A stretch of 64,000 bases of DNA. It comes from Vampirovibrio chlorellavorus. GTDB lineage: Bacteria > Cyanobacteriota > Vampirovibrionia > Vampirovibrionales > Vampirovibrionaceae. The first letter of the stretch is position 1, and each line of letters opens with the position of its first letter. The stretch covers positions 41,685-105,684 of the forward strand of contig NZ_QFWH01000010.1 in the NCBI RefSeq assembly GCF_003149375.1, given 5' to 3'. A program made the position numbers and the translations under genes. The notes beneath the pieces were generated by a model. That model did not search any database. It was given only the letters and a program-made list of their open reading frames with translations, and had not been told where the DNA came from. Positions 44,100 to 52,087 of the stretch are shown piece by piece.

Positions 44100-44756
44100 T
44101 CAGACCTCACCCCGGAGTGAGAATGAGTACTGGTCGAGAAGTGGCGCTGGCTCCGAGGGGCGTTTCAGGGCTATCAGCAATCCGCTGGGCGTCTCCAGAT
44201 CGCTGATCTCCCAATGGGGATCCGCGTGAGCCGCCTCTATAAAATCCTGCATTTTGGCGCGGTGGGAGCGGGTATTATCGGCAATCAGCAATCCTCCCGC
44301 CACCAGCAACCCACTGGCCTGTTGAAAGTATTGACAATATTCGGACTTGCGGGCATCGATGAACATCAGGTCAAAGGCCTGTCCCTCAGCCTGCAACCGG
44401 TTTAAAACGGACAAGGCGTCTCCGTGGTGAAAGGTCACCCGCTCGGCCAGCTGGGCCTGCTGAAGATTGAGAAGCGCTTCGGCCTGACGCGCCCCGGAAG
44501 CGTCAATGGTGTGCAGGCTTCCCTCATTCAAAGAGGCCGCCTGAGCCAGGTGCAGGGTAGAGTAGCCGATGGAAGTTCCCACCTCCAACAAGCGCCGATA
44601 ACGCCCCACCACGGCCAGCAAGTATAACAAACGCGCCTCTTCCCGGGGGAGGCACCAGTGGGCCCTCAGTCGCGCTTCCTGAGACTCTATGGCCTGCACC
44701 ACCGTGTTGATATGGGTAAACGGAAATGCGACGCCGTCCGGGGCAGGGAAAGACAT
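44100..44756 (-). CDS. SAM-dependent O-methyltransferase (class I, CCoAOMT-like)
   Basis: 218 residues. LLEVGTSIGYSTLHLAQA is motif I, LHTIDASGARQAEALLNL motif II-like, VTFHHGDALSVLNRL and FDLMFIDARKSEYCQYF contain the metal-dependent catalytic Asp, and GGLLIADNTRSHRAKM follows. This is the catechol O-methyltransferase-like fold; the substrate is unknown. The ATG overlaps the hemD stop codon in an ATGA tetranucleotide, so it is translationally coupled to hemD. Confidence 0.88.
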   Translation of the reverse strand: MSFPAPDGVAFPFTHINTVVQAIESQEARLRAHWCLPREEARLLYLLAVVGRYRRLLEVGTSIGYSTLHLAQAASLNEGSLHTIDASGARQAEALLNLQQAQLAERVTFHHGDALSVLNRLQAEGQAFDLMFIDARKSEYCQYFQQASGLLVAGGLLIADNTRSHRAKMQDFIEAAHADPHWEISDLETPSGLLIALKRPSEPAPLLDQYSFSLRGEV

Positions 44757-45529
44757 CAGAGCGGCTCCTTTGCTTTAAAATACTGCCGAATGGCCGTACT
44801 CAACGCCGACAACGTGTATTGCTCCGGCTGGATGTCCACACGGCCAAAAGCCTTCAGGGCCGCCTGAGCCGTGCGAGGCCCCAGACAAGCCACAGCCCCT
44901 TGAGCCTCGGGCGGGCGATCCATCTGTCTCAGGCCCTGCTGAAAAGCCTCTACAGCCGAAGGGCTGGTAAAAACCAGAAGGTCATGGGGATCAAGCAAAG
45001 CCTGTGCTTCCTGCGGGCTAAAGCGAGACTTCAAACGGGTCTCATAGGCTGGACAGGCCGTGACGCTGGCCCCCTGAGACTCCAGCCCGGTTTTTAAATG
45101 CGGATCGGCCAGATTGCCACACGGCCAGAAGATGCGCAAACCGTTCACGGCGTAGCGATCCGCAAAATATTGAACGGCATTGCGGGCGTCATAAACTGGG
45201 GAAACAAAGTCGGCGTGAAGCCCATAGGGCTTCAGGGCCTGTTCCGTGGCCGGGCCAACGCAGGCAATCGAAAGCCGGGAAGCGGGAGAAAGCTGGGAAC
45301 CGATAGACTTTACAGCATTTTTACTGGTAAAAAACACCCAGTCGTATTGAGCCCAGTCCGATACTGAAACAGCGGTGGTGACCACCTCGATTAAGGGCAT
45401 CGACAATACGCGGAACCCGGCGGCCTCCAGATCTTGCTCAAAGGCCAAGGACTCCCCCACGGCCAAAGGACGAGTAACCAGAATGCGCGGTCTGGCCGGG
45501 GAGCGTTTGAAACCGGAATCAGCCGCCAT
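44756..45529 (-). CDS. hemD: Uroporphyrinogen-III synthase HemD
   Basis: Closes the linear tetrapyrrole to uroporphyrinogen III in heme synthesis. 257 residues: RILVTRPLAVGESLAFEQDL, YDWVFFTSKNAVKSI, IACVGPATEQALKPYG, RIFWPCGNLADPHLKTGL, LLVFTSPSAVEAFQQGL and CLGPRTAQAALKAFG, the bilobed HemD pattern. ATG 45529 has AGAGGA eight bases upstream; an upstream TTG at 45559 is in frame. No other hem gene is adjacent. It fits with the cytochrome genes elsewhere in the window. Confidence 0.92.
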   Translation of the reverse strand: MAADSGFKRSPARPRILVTRPLAVGESLAFEQDLEAAGFRVLSMPLIEVVTTAVSVSDWAQYDWVFFTSKNAVKSIGSQLSPASRLSIACVGPATEQALKPYGLHADFVSPVYDARNAVQYFADRYAVNGLRIFWPCGNLADPHLKTGLESQGASVTACPAYETRLKSRFSPQEAQALLDPHDLLVFTSPSAVEAFQQGLRQMDRPPEAQGAVACLGPRTAQAALKAFGRVDIQPEQYTLSALSTAIRQYFKAKEPL

Positions 45530-45618
45530 GGGCAATGTCCTCTGTTCAACGGGCTGCAAGAAATGGGTCCCTCACTATAATAAAAATAGAGAAGCCCCGT
45601 GGCAAGGAACGTGAAGTC

Positions 45619-46083
45619 ATGATTTCAAACCGGCCACTACCGCCCCTTATGCAGTTCGTCCCGGATCAGGGACGGTTGGCCCGTCGGCAACGGGCCGCCC
45701 AACTGCTGGAGGCGGTCATTGACGAGCAAATTGAGCCCCGGCTTGCCATCAACCGCTGGCCGGAACCAAGCAGCGAGCCTGACCCTTCCATGGATTGCGC
45801 CTACCAGGCTTTATGGCACTTTGAGGCCGACGAGGACAAACAAAAATCGGAGTTATTTTACCTGGATGCCCAACTGGAGCTGCTGCGCCAGATGAGCCTG
45901 GCACTGAAGCAGGGACAGGATGTGCCGGGACACATACTGGCACTGTATCGCCCTCGTGGCAAAGTCCGGTTTTTTCAGGAAACAGCTCCCTGGACAGTGC
46001 TGCCCCTGTGGGGAAAACGCGCCTGGCAAGAGGCCCAAGCCATTTGGCAGCAAGCGTTGCACTTACTCGAGGCCAAGCGCTAG
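45619..46083 (+). CDS. Unrecognised soluble protein
   Basis: 154 residues from ATG 45619, which has AAGGAA upstream; the frame is open to 45535. Helical and charged: RRQRAAQLLEAVIDEQIEPR, FEADEDKQKSELFYLDAQLE. Trp-rich at the C-terminus (WTVLPLWGKRAWQEAQAIWQ). A TATAAT at 45576-45581 could be its -10; hemD is divergent. No family recognised. A strong terminator follows. Confidence 0.7.
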   Translation: MISNRPLPPLMQFVPDQGRLARRQRAAQLLEAVIDEQIEPRLAINRWPEPSSEPDPSMDCAYQALWHFEADEDKQKSELFYLDAQLELLRQMSLALKQGQDVPGHILALYRPRGKVRFFQETAPWTVLPLWGKRAWQEAQAIWQQALHLLEAKR

Positions 46084-46145
46084 TCATCAGGAAGCCAATG
46101 GCGGAACGTCATGCGGCCCTCCTGAAGCAGTCATTTGCGAACACT

Positions 46146-46176
46146 AAAAAGCCCCTGATTGAGTCAGGGGCTTTTT
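46146..46176 (+). terminator. Rho-independent terminator
   Basis: AAAAAGCCCCTGA (46146-46158) pairs perfectly with TCAGGGGCTTTTT (46164-46176), a 13-bp stem with a short loop. Confidence 0.92.
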
Positions 46177-46180
46177 CAAT

Positions 46181-46209
46181 CAAAAAACCAGTCTAAAAAA
46201 GACGGTTTT
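46181..46209 (-). terminator. Rho-independent terminator of the lipoprotein gene
   Basis: Read on the minus strand, AAAACC-GTCT pairs with AGAC-T-GGTTTT (one bulge), followed by a T-run. It lies just past the lipoprotein stop codon and back-to-back with the plus-strand terminator. Confidence 0.7.
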
Positions 46210-46217
46210 CGATAGAA

Positions 46218-46511
46218 CTAGTGGTGCTCAGCAGCGCCATGCTCAGCGGCAGCGCCTTCAGCAGCAGGGGCAGCAGCGCCTTCAGCAGGAGCGGCAGTGG
46301 TGGTTTCAGTAGTGGTTTCGGTGGTCGCAGCAGCGCCTTCAGCAGGAGCAGCAGTGGTTTCAGTGGTGGCTGCTTCCGGGGTCATGCTGGTGGTTTCGGT
46401 GGTGGTTTCAGTGGTGGTGGTAGCAGCTTCTTCGGATTTGCAACCGGTCAAGGTCAAAGTGGTAGCAGCAGCCAAGCCCAACAAGGTCACGGTCAACAAT
46501 TTGGATTTCAT
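46218..46511 (-). CDS. Small Thr/Glu/Ala-rich lipoprotein
   Basis: 97 residues. Signal peptide with lipobox LTGC (Cys24); the mature part is almost wholly low complexity: TTTTETTTETTS, APAEGAAATTETTTETTT, APAEGAAAPAAEGAAAEHGA. It would be a flexible envelope lipoprotein. AAGGAGAG precedes the ATG. The DNA encoding the repeats is itself repetitive and prone to length change. Confidence 0.85.
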   Translation of the reverse strand: MKSKLLTVTLLGLAAATTLTLTGCKSEEAATTTTETTTETTSMTPEAATTETTAAPAEGAAATTETTTETTTAAPAEGAAAPAAEGAAAEHGAAEHH

Positions 46512-46712
46512 TATGGTCTCTCCTTAACAATGTACGTTGAAAACAGGAACGAACTAAATTACCAACTAAAAAAACCACTCTCCAGGTTGTGAAATTGTTT
46601 AAAAATCACAACGCCGTCCCTTTGTTTAGCCAAACAGTTTCCTGTGTTTAAAAAAAGGACGCCTACCTTTCGCAATGGCTCTCGTAGTATTTTTTGGGTT
46701 CTCTCTCGGTGA

Positions 46713-46756
46713 CTTGATAGTTGGTGGGTATCAAGCTTTTAATTAGCGTAATTAAA
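46713..46756. promoter_or_regulatory. Two adjacent inverted repeats upstream of cutA
   Basis: CTTGATA (46713-46719) with TATCAAG (46729-46735), then TTTAATTA (46738-46745) with TAATTAAA (46749-46756), both perfect. The second is AT-only and followed by CCC, so not a classical terminator. Possible operators in the 355-nt spacer, which otherwise holds the lipoprotein promoter and no gene. Confidence 0.5.
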
Positions 46757-46866
46757 CCCTATGGAAAGACAAGGGTCAAGAAGCTGCCCGGATTTTTAAA
46801 GCTGACTCTTGCAATCTTTATATTTCGTTTATCAGATTCCACACAAAGTTGAAGGACACCCACGCA

Positions 46867-47214
46867 ATGAGCATAACCACAGAAACAGCGGCCTGCCTGG
46901 TTTTGGTAACTTGTGCCAATACGGCGGAAGCCCAAAAAATTGCCACGCATATTGTTACGAAAAAACTGGCGGCCTGCGTCAATCTGCTGGGAAAAGACTC
47001 TCCACTGCAATCGGTGTACTGGTGGGAGGGGCAAGTGCAACAGGCCTCTGAAATTTTACTGATGATCAAAACCCGGCGAGATTGCCTGCCCTTACTGGAA
47101 CAAGAAATTCGGACCCTCCACAGTTACCAGATTTTTGAATTCATCGCCATACCCATTCAGGCAGGATCGCAGGACTATCTATCCTGGGTGACCCAAGAAA
47201 GCTCGGCCACTTAA
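46867..47214 (+). CDS. cutA: CutA1 divalent-ion tolerance protein
   Basis: 115-residue trimeric CutA1: LVLVTCANTAEAQKIATHIV, KKLAACVNLLGKDSPLQSVY, WWEGQVQQASEILLMIKTRR, LHSYQIFEFIAIPIQAG. Function in vivo is debated; copper tolerance was reported originally. ATG 46867 is preferred over the TTG at 46849. Confidence 0.95.
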   Translation: MSITTETAACLVLVTCANTAEAQKIATHIVTKKLAACVNLLGKDSPLQSVYWWEGQVQQASEILLMIKTRRDCLPLLEQEIRTLHSYQIFEFIAIPIQAGSQDYLSWVTQESSAT

Positions 47215-47255
47215 GGATTTCAGCCTGTTTTTTAGGTGTCTGCCCACAAAAGTCC

Positions 47256-47284
47256 TTGTCCCTATTGGCATCATAAGGAATAAT
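47256..47284 (+). promoter_or_regulatory. mreB promoter (TTGTCC - 17 nt - AATAAT)
   Basis: TTGTCC (47256-47261) and AATAAT (47279-47284) with 17-nt spacing, leaving a leader of about 65 nt before the GTG start codon. Confidence 0.5.
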
Positions 47285-47356
47285 AAAAACATTGAGGACT
47301 TTTCGAGAGGCGACCGTCCGAAATGAACAACCGTTAGTTTTGCTGAGGTAAGGATT

Positions 47357-48409
47357 GTGGGACTTTTTGATTTTTTTCGCAAAAGCACCAATGACATGGG
47401 GATTGACCTGGGTACGGTCAACACCCTGGTTTGCACCACCACAAAAGGCGTCGTCCTCAGAGAGCCCTCGGTAGTCGCCATTGATTACAGCAAAAATCCA
47501 CCGGAAGTGATTGAAGTGGGTCTGGCCGCCCGGGAGATGATTGGCCGCACCCCTGGCAACATTCGAGCCACCCGCCCCCTGCGGGATGGGGTTATTGCCG
47601 AGTTTGAATGGGCCGAAAAAATGCTGAAACGGTTCATTGAAAAAGTGAACGGTGGCCCCGGGGCTTTTGGCATGCGACCGGGTCGGGTGGTCATTGGTAT
47701 TCCCAGTGGCGTCACCGAAGTAGAACGCCGGGCCGTGGCCGATGCCGCCCTGCAAACCGGCGCCAGCATCGTCAACCTGGTGGATGAACCCATGGCCGCG
47801 GCCATTGGGGCTGGCATGCCTGTGGACAAACCCACCGGCTCCATGATCATTGACATTGGCGGCGGCACCACCGAGATTGCCGTGGTCAGCCTGAAAGGTT
47901 GCGTGGTTTCCAAAAGCCTGCGCACCGCTGGCGATGAATTGAACGAAAACATTCAGGATCACCTGAAAAAGACCCACAACCTGTCCATCGGTGAGCGCAC
48001 CGCCGAGGAGATTAAAATCCGCATGGGGTCCGCCTACCGCAACCAGGAAGAAGAGGAAATGGAAGTGCGTGGCTTGAACCTGCTGAATGGTTTGCCGCAT
48101 ACTATTACCATCAACAGCACCGAAGTGCGGGAATGTTTGTTCCCCACGCTAATGGAAATCGTGGCCGGTGTGAAAAGCACCCTGGAAATGACCCCACCCG
48201 AACTGGCCGCCGACATCGTGGATCGCGGCATTGTACTGGCTGGTGGCGGGGCGTTGCTGGCCGGTATGGATGAACTGATCGCCAAAGAAGTGGATGTGCC
48301 GGTTCATATCGCCAACGATCCGTTGTCTTGTGTGGTGCTGGGTACGGAAAAAATGCTCAATGACCCCACCTACCTCTCCATCCTCGACGCCACTGAGTTT
48401 CGAGGCTGA
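47357..48409 (+). CDS. mreB: Rod-shape determining actin homologue MreB
   Basis: 350-residue bacterial actin that organises lateral wall synthesis. An N-terminal amphipathic membrane helix (MGLFDFFRK) is followed by MGIDLGTVNTLVCTTTKGVV, REPSVVAID, RPLRDGVIAEF, DEPMAAAIGAG, SMIIDIGGGTTEIAVVSL and the adenine-site VLAGGGALLAGMDELIA. GTG start with AAGGATT upstream. mreC and mreD do not follow, unlike the usual mreBCD operon. Confidence 0.96.
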   Translation: MGLFDFFRKSTNDMGIDLGTVNTLVCTTTKGVVLREPSVVAIDYSKNPPEVIEVGLAAREMIGRTPGNIRATRPLRDGVIAEFEWAEKMLKRFIEKVNGGPGAFGMRPGRVVIGIPSGVTEVERRAVADAALQTGASIVNLVDEPMAAAIGAGMPVDKPTGSMIIDIGGGTTEIAVVSLKGCVVSKSLRTAGDELNENIQDHLKKTHNLSIGERTAEEIKIRMGSAYRNQEEEEMEVRGLNLLNGLPHTITINSTEVRECLFPTLMEIVAGVKSTLEMTPPELAADIVDRGIVLAGGGALLAGMDELIAKEVDVPVHIANDPLSCVVLGTEKMLNDPTYLSILDATEFRG

Positions 48410-48878
48410 TCCTAAAATCACCATTGTCCTGGTAGAACCCAGAATTCCCCAAAACACGGGGAACATTGCTCGCCTGTGCGCTTGCACGGGTGCCGATCTT
48501 TACCTGGTCGGCAGCTTGGGCTTTCGCCTGAATGACAAGTATCTGGAACGAGCGGGCATGGATTATCTGGATGATATTCCCATTCAGCATGTACCCGATT
48601 TTAAAGACGTAAAAGCGGCCAAACCCGGCTGGACGCCCTATTTTGTCAGCACCAAGGCCACCCGGAATTATTCAGACATTCAATACCCGGAAAACAGCCT
48701 GCTGGTGTTCGGCAGTGAAAGTCACGGCCTGCCAGCCTGGCTGATTGAGGAAAACCCGGACAACAGCATTCGCATTCCCATGCGGCCCAACAGCCGCAGC
48801 CTGAATCTCTCCAACTCCGTGGCCATTGTGCTGTATGAAGCCATTCGCCAGCGCTTGAGCGTGGTGGACCTTCATTAA
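48360..48878 (+). CDS. trmL: tRNA (cytidine/uridine-2'-O)-methyltransferase TrmL (SPOUT)
   Basis: Methylates the wobble position of tRNA-Leu isoacceptors in the family. SPOUT trefoil-knot motifs: VLVEPRIPQNTGNIARLCAC, LVGSLGFRLNDKYLERAGMD, LVFGSESHGLPAWL, IRIPMRPNSRSLNLSNSVAI. ATG 48360 lies inside the mreB 3' end (50-nt overlap) and gives 172 residues; no later start codon fits. Confidence 0.9.
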   Translation: MTPPTSPSSTPLSFEADPKITIVLVEPRIPQNTGNIARLCACTGADLYLVGSLGFRLNDKYLERAGMDYLDDIPIQHVPDFKDVKAAKPGWTPYFVSTKATRNYSDIQYPENSLLVFGSESHGLPAWLIEENPDNSIRIPMRPNSRSLNLSNSVAIVLYEAIRQRLSVVDLH

Positions 48879-48915
48879 GCGAGAACGTTTTACCTAAAAT
48901 GCCAGAAAGTAAGGC

Positions 48916-49659
48916 TTAATAGAAAAAGGCGTCTTCGGTCTGGGCGATTTCGGATAGCTTGTCCAAATCGGTGATCACGATTTTGCCACCCCGCAGGTAG
49001 TTAATGCAGCCGTACATCTTCTTCAGGCGGCTGATGATGCGCACCGATTCTTCATAGGCAATGCCGGTCATGCTGGCAATATAATCGTGCGGTAACTGAA
49101 TGTTCAACTGCTTGCCCACCGGGGTCTCCGTGTAGCCATCCCGCTTGAAGTGGTACAGCAAAATTTTGGAAACACGGGCGTCCGTCTTCTTCACCACCTG
49201 ATTGTGGGTTTCGTAGTTAAACCACAACACCTGCCCCAAAGCGGTGATCATGCCCAAAGCCACCTTGGGGAAACGCTCCACCAGTCGCACAAAATTATTT
49301 TTTTCCAGGTACATCACCGTGGAGTCGGTCAGCGCTTCGGCGGAATAGGGCATGGGCTTATCGGTCAAAGCGCCGGTCACCCCAAAAAACTCACCCACGG
49401 AGGACAAGCGCACAATGGTACTTTCCCCGTCGGAGGAATATTTGACCAACTTCACGCAGCCTTTGAGTACAAAGTAGATTTTGGAGCCGGTATCGCCCGG
49501 CAAATCCCGCTCGTAGAAAATAACCGTTTCTTTATCGTAGTTGGCTTCGTAGAAAAAGCCTGCAATTTCTTGCAACTCTTGGTCAGTCAGGCTTTCAAAC
49601 AGGGGAATTTTACGAAAGCGGGGAATCAGATCGCTTTTATTGTCGAGTGAGAGAGCCAC
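48916..49659 (-). CDS. Crp/Fnr-family transcriptional regulator
   Basis: An N-terminal cyclic-nucleotide-like beta roll (IPLFESLTDQELQEIAGFFY, GSKIYFVLKGCVKLVKYSSD, GEFFGVTGAL), a dimerisation helix and a C-terminal winged helix (QLPHDYIASMTGIAYEESVR, IISRLKKM). The phosphate-binding RS/T pair of true cAMP receptors is not evident and no N-terminal Fe-S cysteines are present, so the ligand is unknown. GTG 49659 is best spaced from TGAGG; a TTG at 49665 is also possible. Behind a TTGCGG/TATAAT promoter. Confidence 0.88.
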   Translation of the reverse strand: MALSLDNKSDLIPRFRKIPLFESLTDQELQEIAGFFYEANYDKETVIFYERDLPGDTGSKIYFVLKGCVKLVKYSSDGESTIVRLSSVGEFFGVTGALTDKPMPYSAEALTDSTVMYLEKNNFVRLVERFPKVALGMITALGQVLWFNYETHNQVVKKTDARVSKILLYHFKRDGYTETPVGKQLNIQLPHDYIASMTGIAYEESVRIISRLKKMYGCINYLRGGKIVITDLDKLSEIAQTEDAFFY

Positions 49660-49718
49660 GGTCAAGGTGCCTCATCAAGGTCGCTGAGAATAATCTTCTA
49701 TGTCGAGATTACACAATT

Positions 49719-49747
49719 ATTATAGGAGTAATAAAGACGGCCCGCAA
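49719..49747 (-). promoter_or_regulatory. Promoter of the Crp-family gene (TTGCGG - 17 nt - TATAAT)
   Basis: On the minus strand TTGCGG (49747-49742) and a consensus TATAAT (49724-49719) are 17 nt apart. Confidence 0.7.
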
Positions 49748-49758
49748 GCACAAGCCCG

Positions 49759-50637
49759 TCAAAAGCGCACTTGGCGCAAGGCCGGATCCGCAGGCAAAAA
49801 ACGGACGCCCGCCCCGCAATCCGGCCCCAGGCGGGGGGCTACCGCAGGCGGCACCATGGGCTGAATGTAATGGGCCCAACCAGTAAAGGTCACCGGGACA
49901 AAACCCGGCTCCCCCAAGGCGTCCCCATCCTCGATTTCGGCCACCGATCGGGAAAACAAGGCCGCTTCAAAGCCCTGAAAAAAGGAACTCAAACGCAAAG
50001 CGCCGCACGGACGCCCCTGAACGACTTGCACCACCTGAGCGTCCGCTAAGGCCTGAGCCACGGCCCGACTCTCCAGCATTTTCAGGTTAAGCCCCTCATA
50101 AGCCTGCTTTTGAATGGCGGGTGAGCCACGGGTGTACTCGGTTAGTGCAAACATGAGTTGTGGGTCCAGCTTAATCCACAGCCCCAGCCTGTCCCGGATT
50201 TGCCTGAGAGAATAGGGCTTGCCCCCCAGCAGGTAGCGGGCCTCCGTTTCCAGATTGCGCACATCGGCCACACTGCGGATGGGGTATTCATTGATGATGA
50301 GGCGCAAGGCCAGCGCGTTATGGGCATTGATCCAGTAGGCAATTTTATCGTTGTCCTGCGGGAAATCCTTGGGCTCGCTCTCGGGGGAGACCGCCGCCAA
50401 TTGCGCCAGATATTCGTTCAGGCGACGGGGGTAAGCCTTGACCTTACCAAAATCCACCTCGCCCTTCTCAGTCACGGCAAAGTTCAACACGTCCTGCCAC
50501 ACATGGTGCCGGAAGGGGTGCGTGACCAGGCTGTCATTCAGCACCCGACCGGCCTGAGCGCCCCCCGAAAGCCCCAGCAGGGCCAACAGGGCAACGGTCC
50601 CAAGCATGTATGCCGTGGTCAGGCGAAATAAACGCAA
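49759..50637 (-). CDS. Exported DUF547 protein
   Basis: 292 residues. A signal peptide (TVALLALLGLSGGAQAG) is followed by a DUF547 domain: HHVWQDVLNFAVTEKGEVDF, KIAYWINAHNALALRLIINE, GGKPYSLRQIRDRL, and VVQGRPCGALRLSSFF. The enzymatic role of DUF547 is not established. The start codon is TTG at 50637 with GAGGA upstream; ATG 50607 is an alternative that shortens the signal. Confidence 0.85.
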   Translation of the reverse strand: MRLFRLTTAYMLGTVALLALLGLSGGAQAGRVLNDSLVTHPFRHHVWQDVLNFAVTEKGEVDFGKVKAYPRRLNEYLAQLAAVSPESEPKDFPQDNDKIAYWINAHNALALRLIINEYPIRSVADVRNLETEARYLLGGKPYSLRQIRDRLGLWIKLDPQLMFALTEYTRGSPAIQKQAYEGLNLKMLESRAVAQALADAQVVQVVQGRPCGALRLSSFFQGFEAALFSRSVAEIEDGDALGEPGFVPVTFTGWAHYIQPMVPPAVAPRLGPDCGAGVRFLPADPALRQVRF

Positions 50638-50771
50638 GGTGTGTTTATCCTCTATCCGTAATTTGGTTTTCGGCAGGGCTTGCCAAACCTTTAATTCAGG
50701 GCAGAATCGTGTTTTTAGACTCTAACTACAGGTGATGAACGTGCGCTGCGTGATGCCCCCCCAACGCAAAG

Positions 50772-50802
50772 GCCCTGCCAAACGAACTCCCAACGGCAGG
50801 GC
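50772..50802 (-). terminator. Hairpin downstream of the aldo/keto reductase gene
   Basis: GCCCTGCC (50772-50779) and GGCAGGGC (50795-50802) form a perfect 8-bp stem 12 nt beyond the minus-strand stop codon. The following T-run is weak. Confidence 0.55.
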
Positions 50803-50813
50803 GACGCCTTCAT

Positions 50814-51950
50814 TCAGGTGGACAGCAAGGCCTCCATCTCGGCCAGGGCCAACGGGGGCACACTGGCCACAGCCAGATTGTCCTCCACATGCCCGGGCTG
50901 CTTGTGACCCACCAGAGGCGCCAACACGCCCGGATTGGATCGCACAAACTGCAAGCAGGCTTGGGCGGGCGTATTTAACCCCTCAAAGCGCGGCAGGCTG
51001 GCCTCTTTTAACAACTGCCCCTGCAACAGGGGAACACTGGTAAACACTCCGATTTCCAGCGCCATGGCCGCTTCCAGCAGGGATAAAAACTCACCCTCGA
51101 CCGGCTGATTGCCCTGAGTCAGGGCCTCGGTGAAGGCCAGATTGAAGGGCAACTGGATAAAGCGGAAGCCGTGATTTTGGCCGCCCACGCTTTCCGCCAG
51201 CGCAACCACCGTCTCCAGACTCAGGAACTCGTTCGATTCTTCAGCGTTAACCCGAAAGCAATTCCAGGTGGCCAACCCGTAATAGCGAATGCGCCCCTCG
51301 GCTCGGGCCGATTCGTAAAACGCAAAGGCCCGGTTGAGCCGATCCATGAACACGGAGCGACCCACGGCCGGTAGCTGGGATTCCGCGGCGTTGTGCAGAT
51401 ACATCAAATCCAGCGTTTCCACACCCAGATTGGCCAGACTGAGGTTCAATTGATCGTCGAGATAAGCGGGGGCCATACAGTGCATGCCGCCCGCGATATC
51501 GTCTGGCTGAATCAGACCTGAAGCCAAATAGCGCTGCTGGAACCAACCCCGGAAATCCTCCCCCCGCTCCTGCATGGCCGCATCCGGGGCAATAAAGCCG
51601 TTTTTGGAGCTGATAAAAATCTCATCCCGCTGGAAGCCCTGGGCCAATAGGGTTTTCAGGGCCGCTCCCACACAGCGTTCGGAAAGCTGATAACGGTAAT
51701 TAATGGCCGCATCCAGCACGTTGATCGCCCCGGAGGCCACCGAGCGCACCGCCGCCTCGGTCATCAACTGGCTGGCTTCGGCGTCCACCCCGCCCAAATA
51801 GGTGCCCATCCCCAAACTGGTTAAGTGTAAGCCTTGGGCCGTGGTTCGAAAATGTCCTTGGGCGATGGGCAAGCCCGCTGCGTTCTTGCCTTCAAAGCGA
51901 GCCTGATAGCGCCGGGTTCCCTCTGGAGTGGCAAAACCGGGAATACTCAT
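50814..51950 (-). CDS. Aldo/keto reductase family protein
   Basis: 378 residues, NADPH-type (beta/alpha)8 barrel. LTSLGMGTYLGG, INVLDAAINYRYQLSERCVG with the catalytic Asp-Tyr pair, DEIFISSKNGFI with the catalytic Lys, LGVETLDLMYLHNAAES with the catalytic His, and VRSNPGVLAPLVGHKQPGHV near the C-terminus. An insertion of about 30 residues after the Lys is longer than typical. AGGAG precedes the ATG. Substrate unknown. Confidence 0.88.
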   Translation of the reverse strand: MSIPGFATPEGTRRYQARFEGKNAAGLPIAQGHFRTTAQGLHLTSLGMGTYLGGVDAEASQLMTEAAVRSVASGAINVLDAAINYRYQLSERCVGAALKTLLAQGFQRDEIFISSKNGFIAPDAAMQERGEDFRGWFQQRYLASGLIQPDDIAGGMHCMAPAYLDDQLNLSLANLGVETLDLMYLHNAAESQLPAVGRSVFMDRLNRAFAFYESARAEGRIRYYGLATWNCFRVNAEESNEFLSLETVVALAESVGGQNHGFRFIQLPFNLAFTEALTQGNQPVEGEFLSLLEAAMALEIGVFTSVPLLQGQLLKEASLPRFEGLNTPAQACLQFVRSNPGVLAPLVGHKQPGHVEDNLAVASVPPLALAEMEALLST

Positions 51951-52087
51951 ACAAAGGACTCCTCTTCAAAACCAGTGACGGCCAATAGTTTACCGCGATT
52001 CGCAAATGGCGTATAGCCCTTGAGAGCGGTTGAATCCGGCCCTGCCTTCCCTTCCCCCGGAAAACCAAAAAGAAAAGCAAAAGCGGC

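Noticed and set aside
46221..46592. Gly/Ser/Phe-rich plus-strand frame
   Set aside because: Antisense of the repetitive lipoprotein gene, with no ribosome-binding site.
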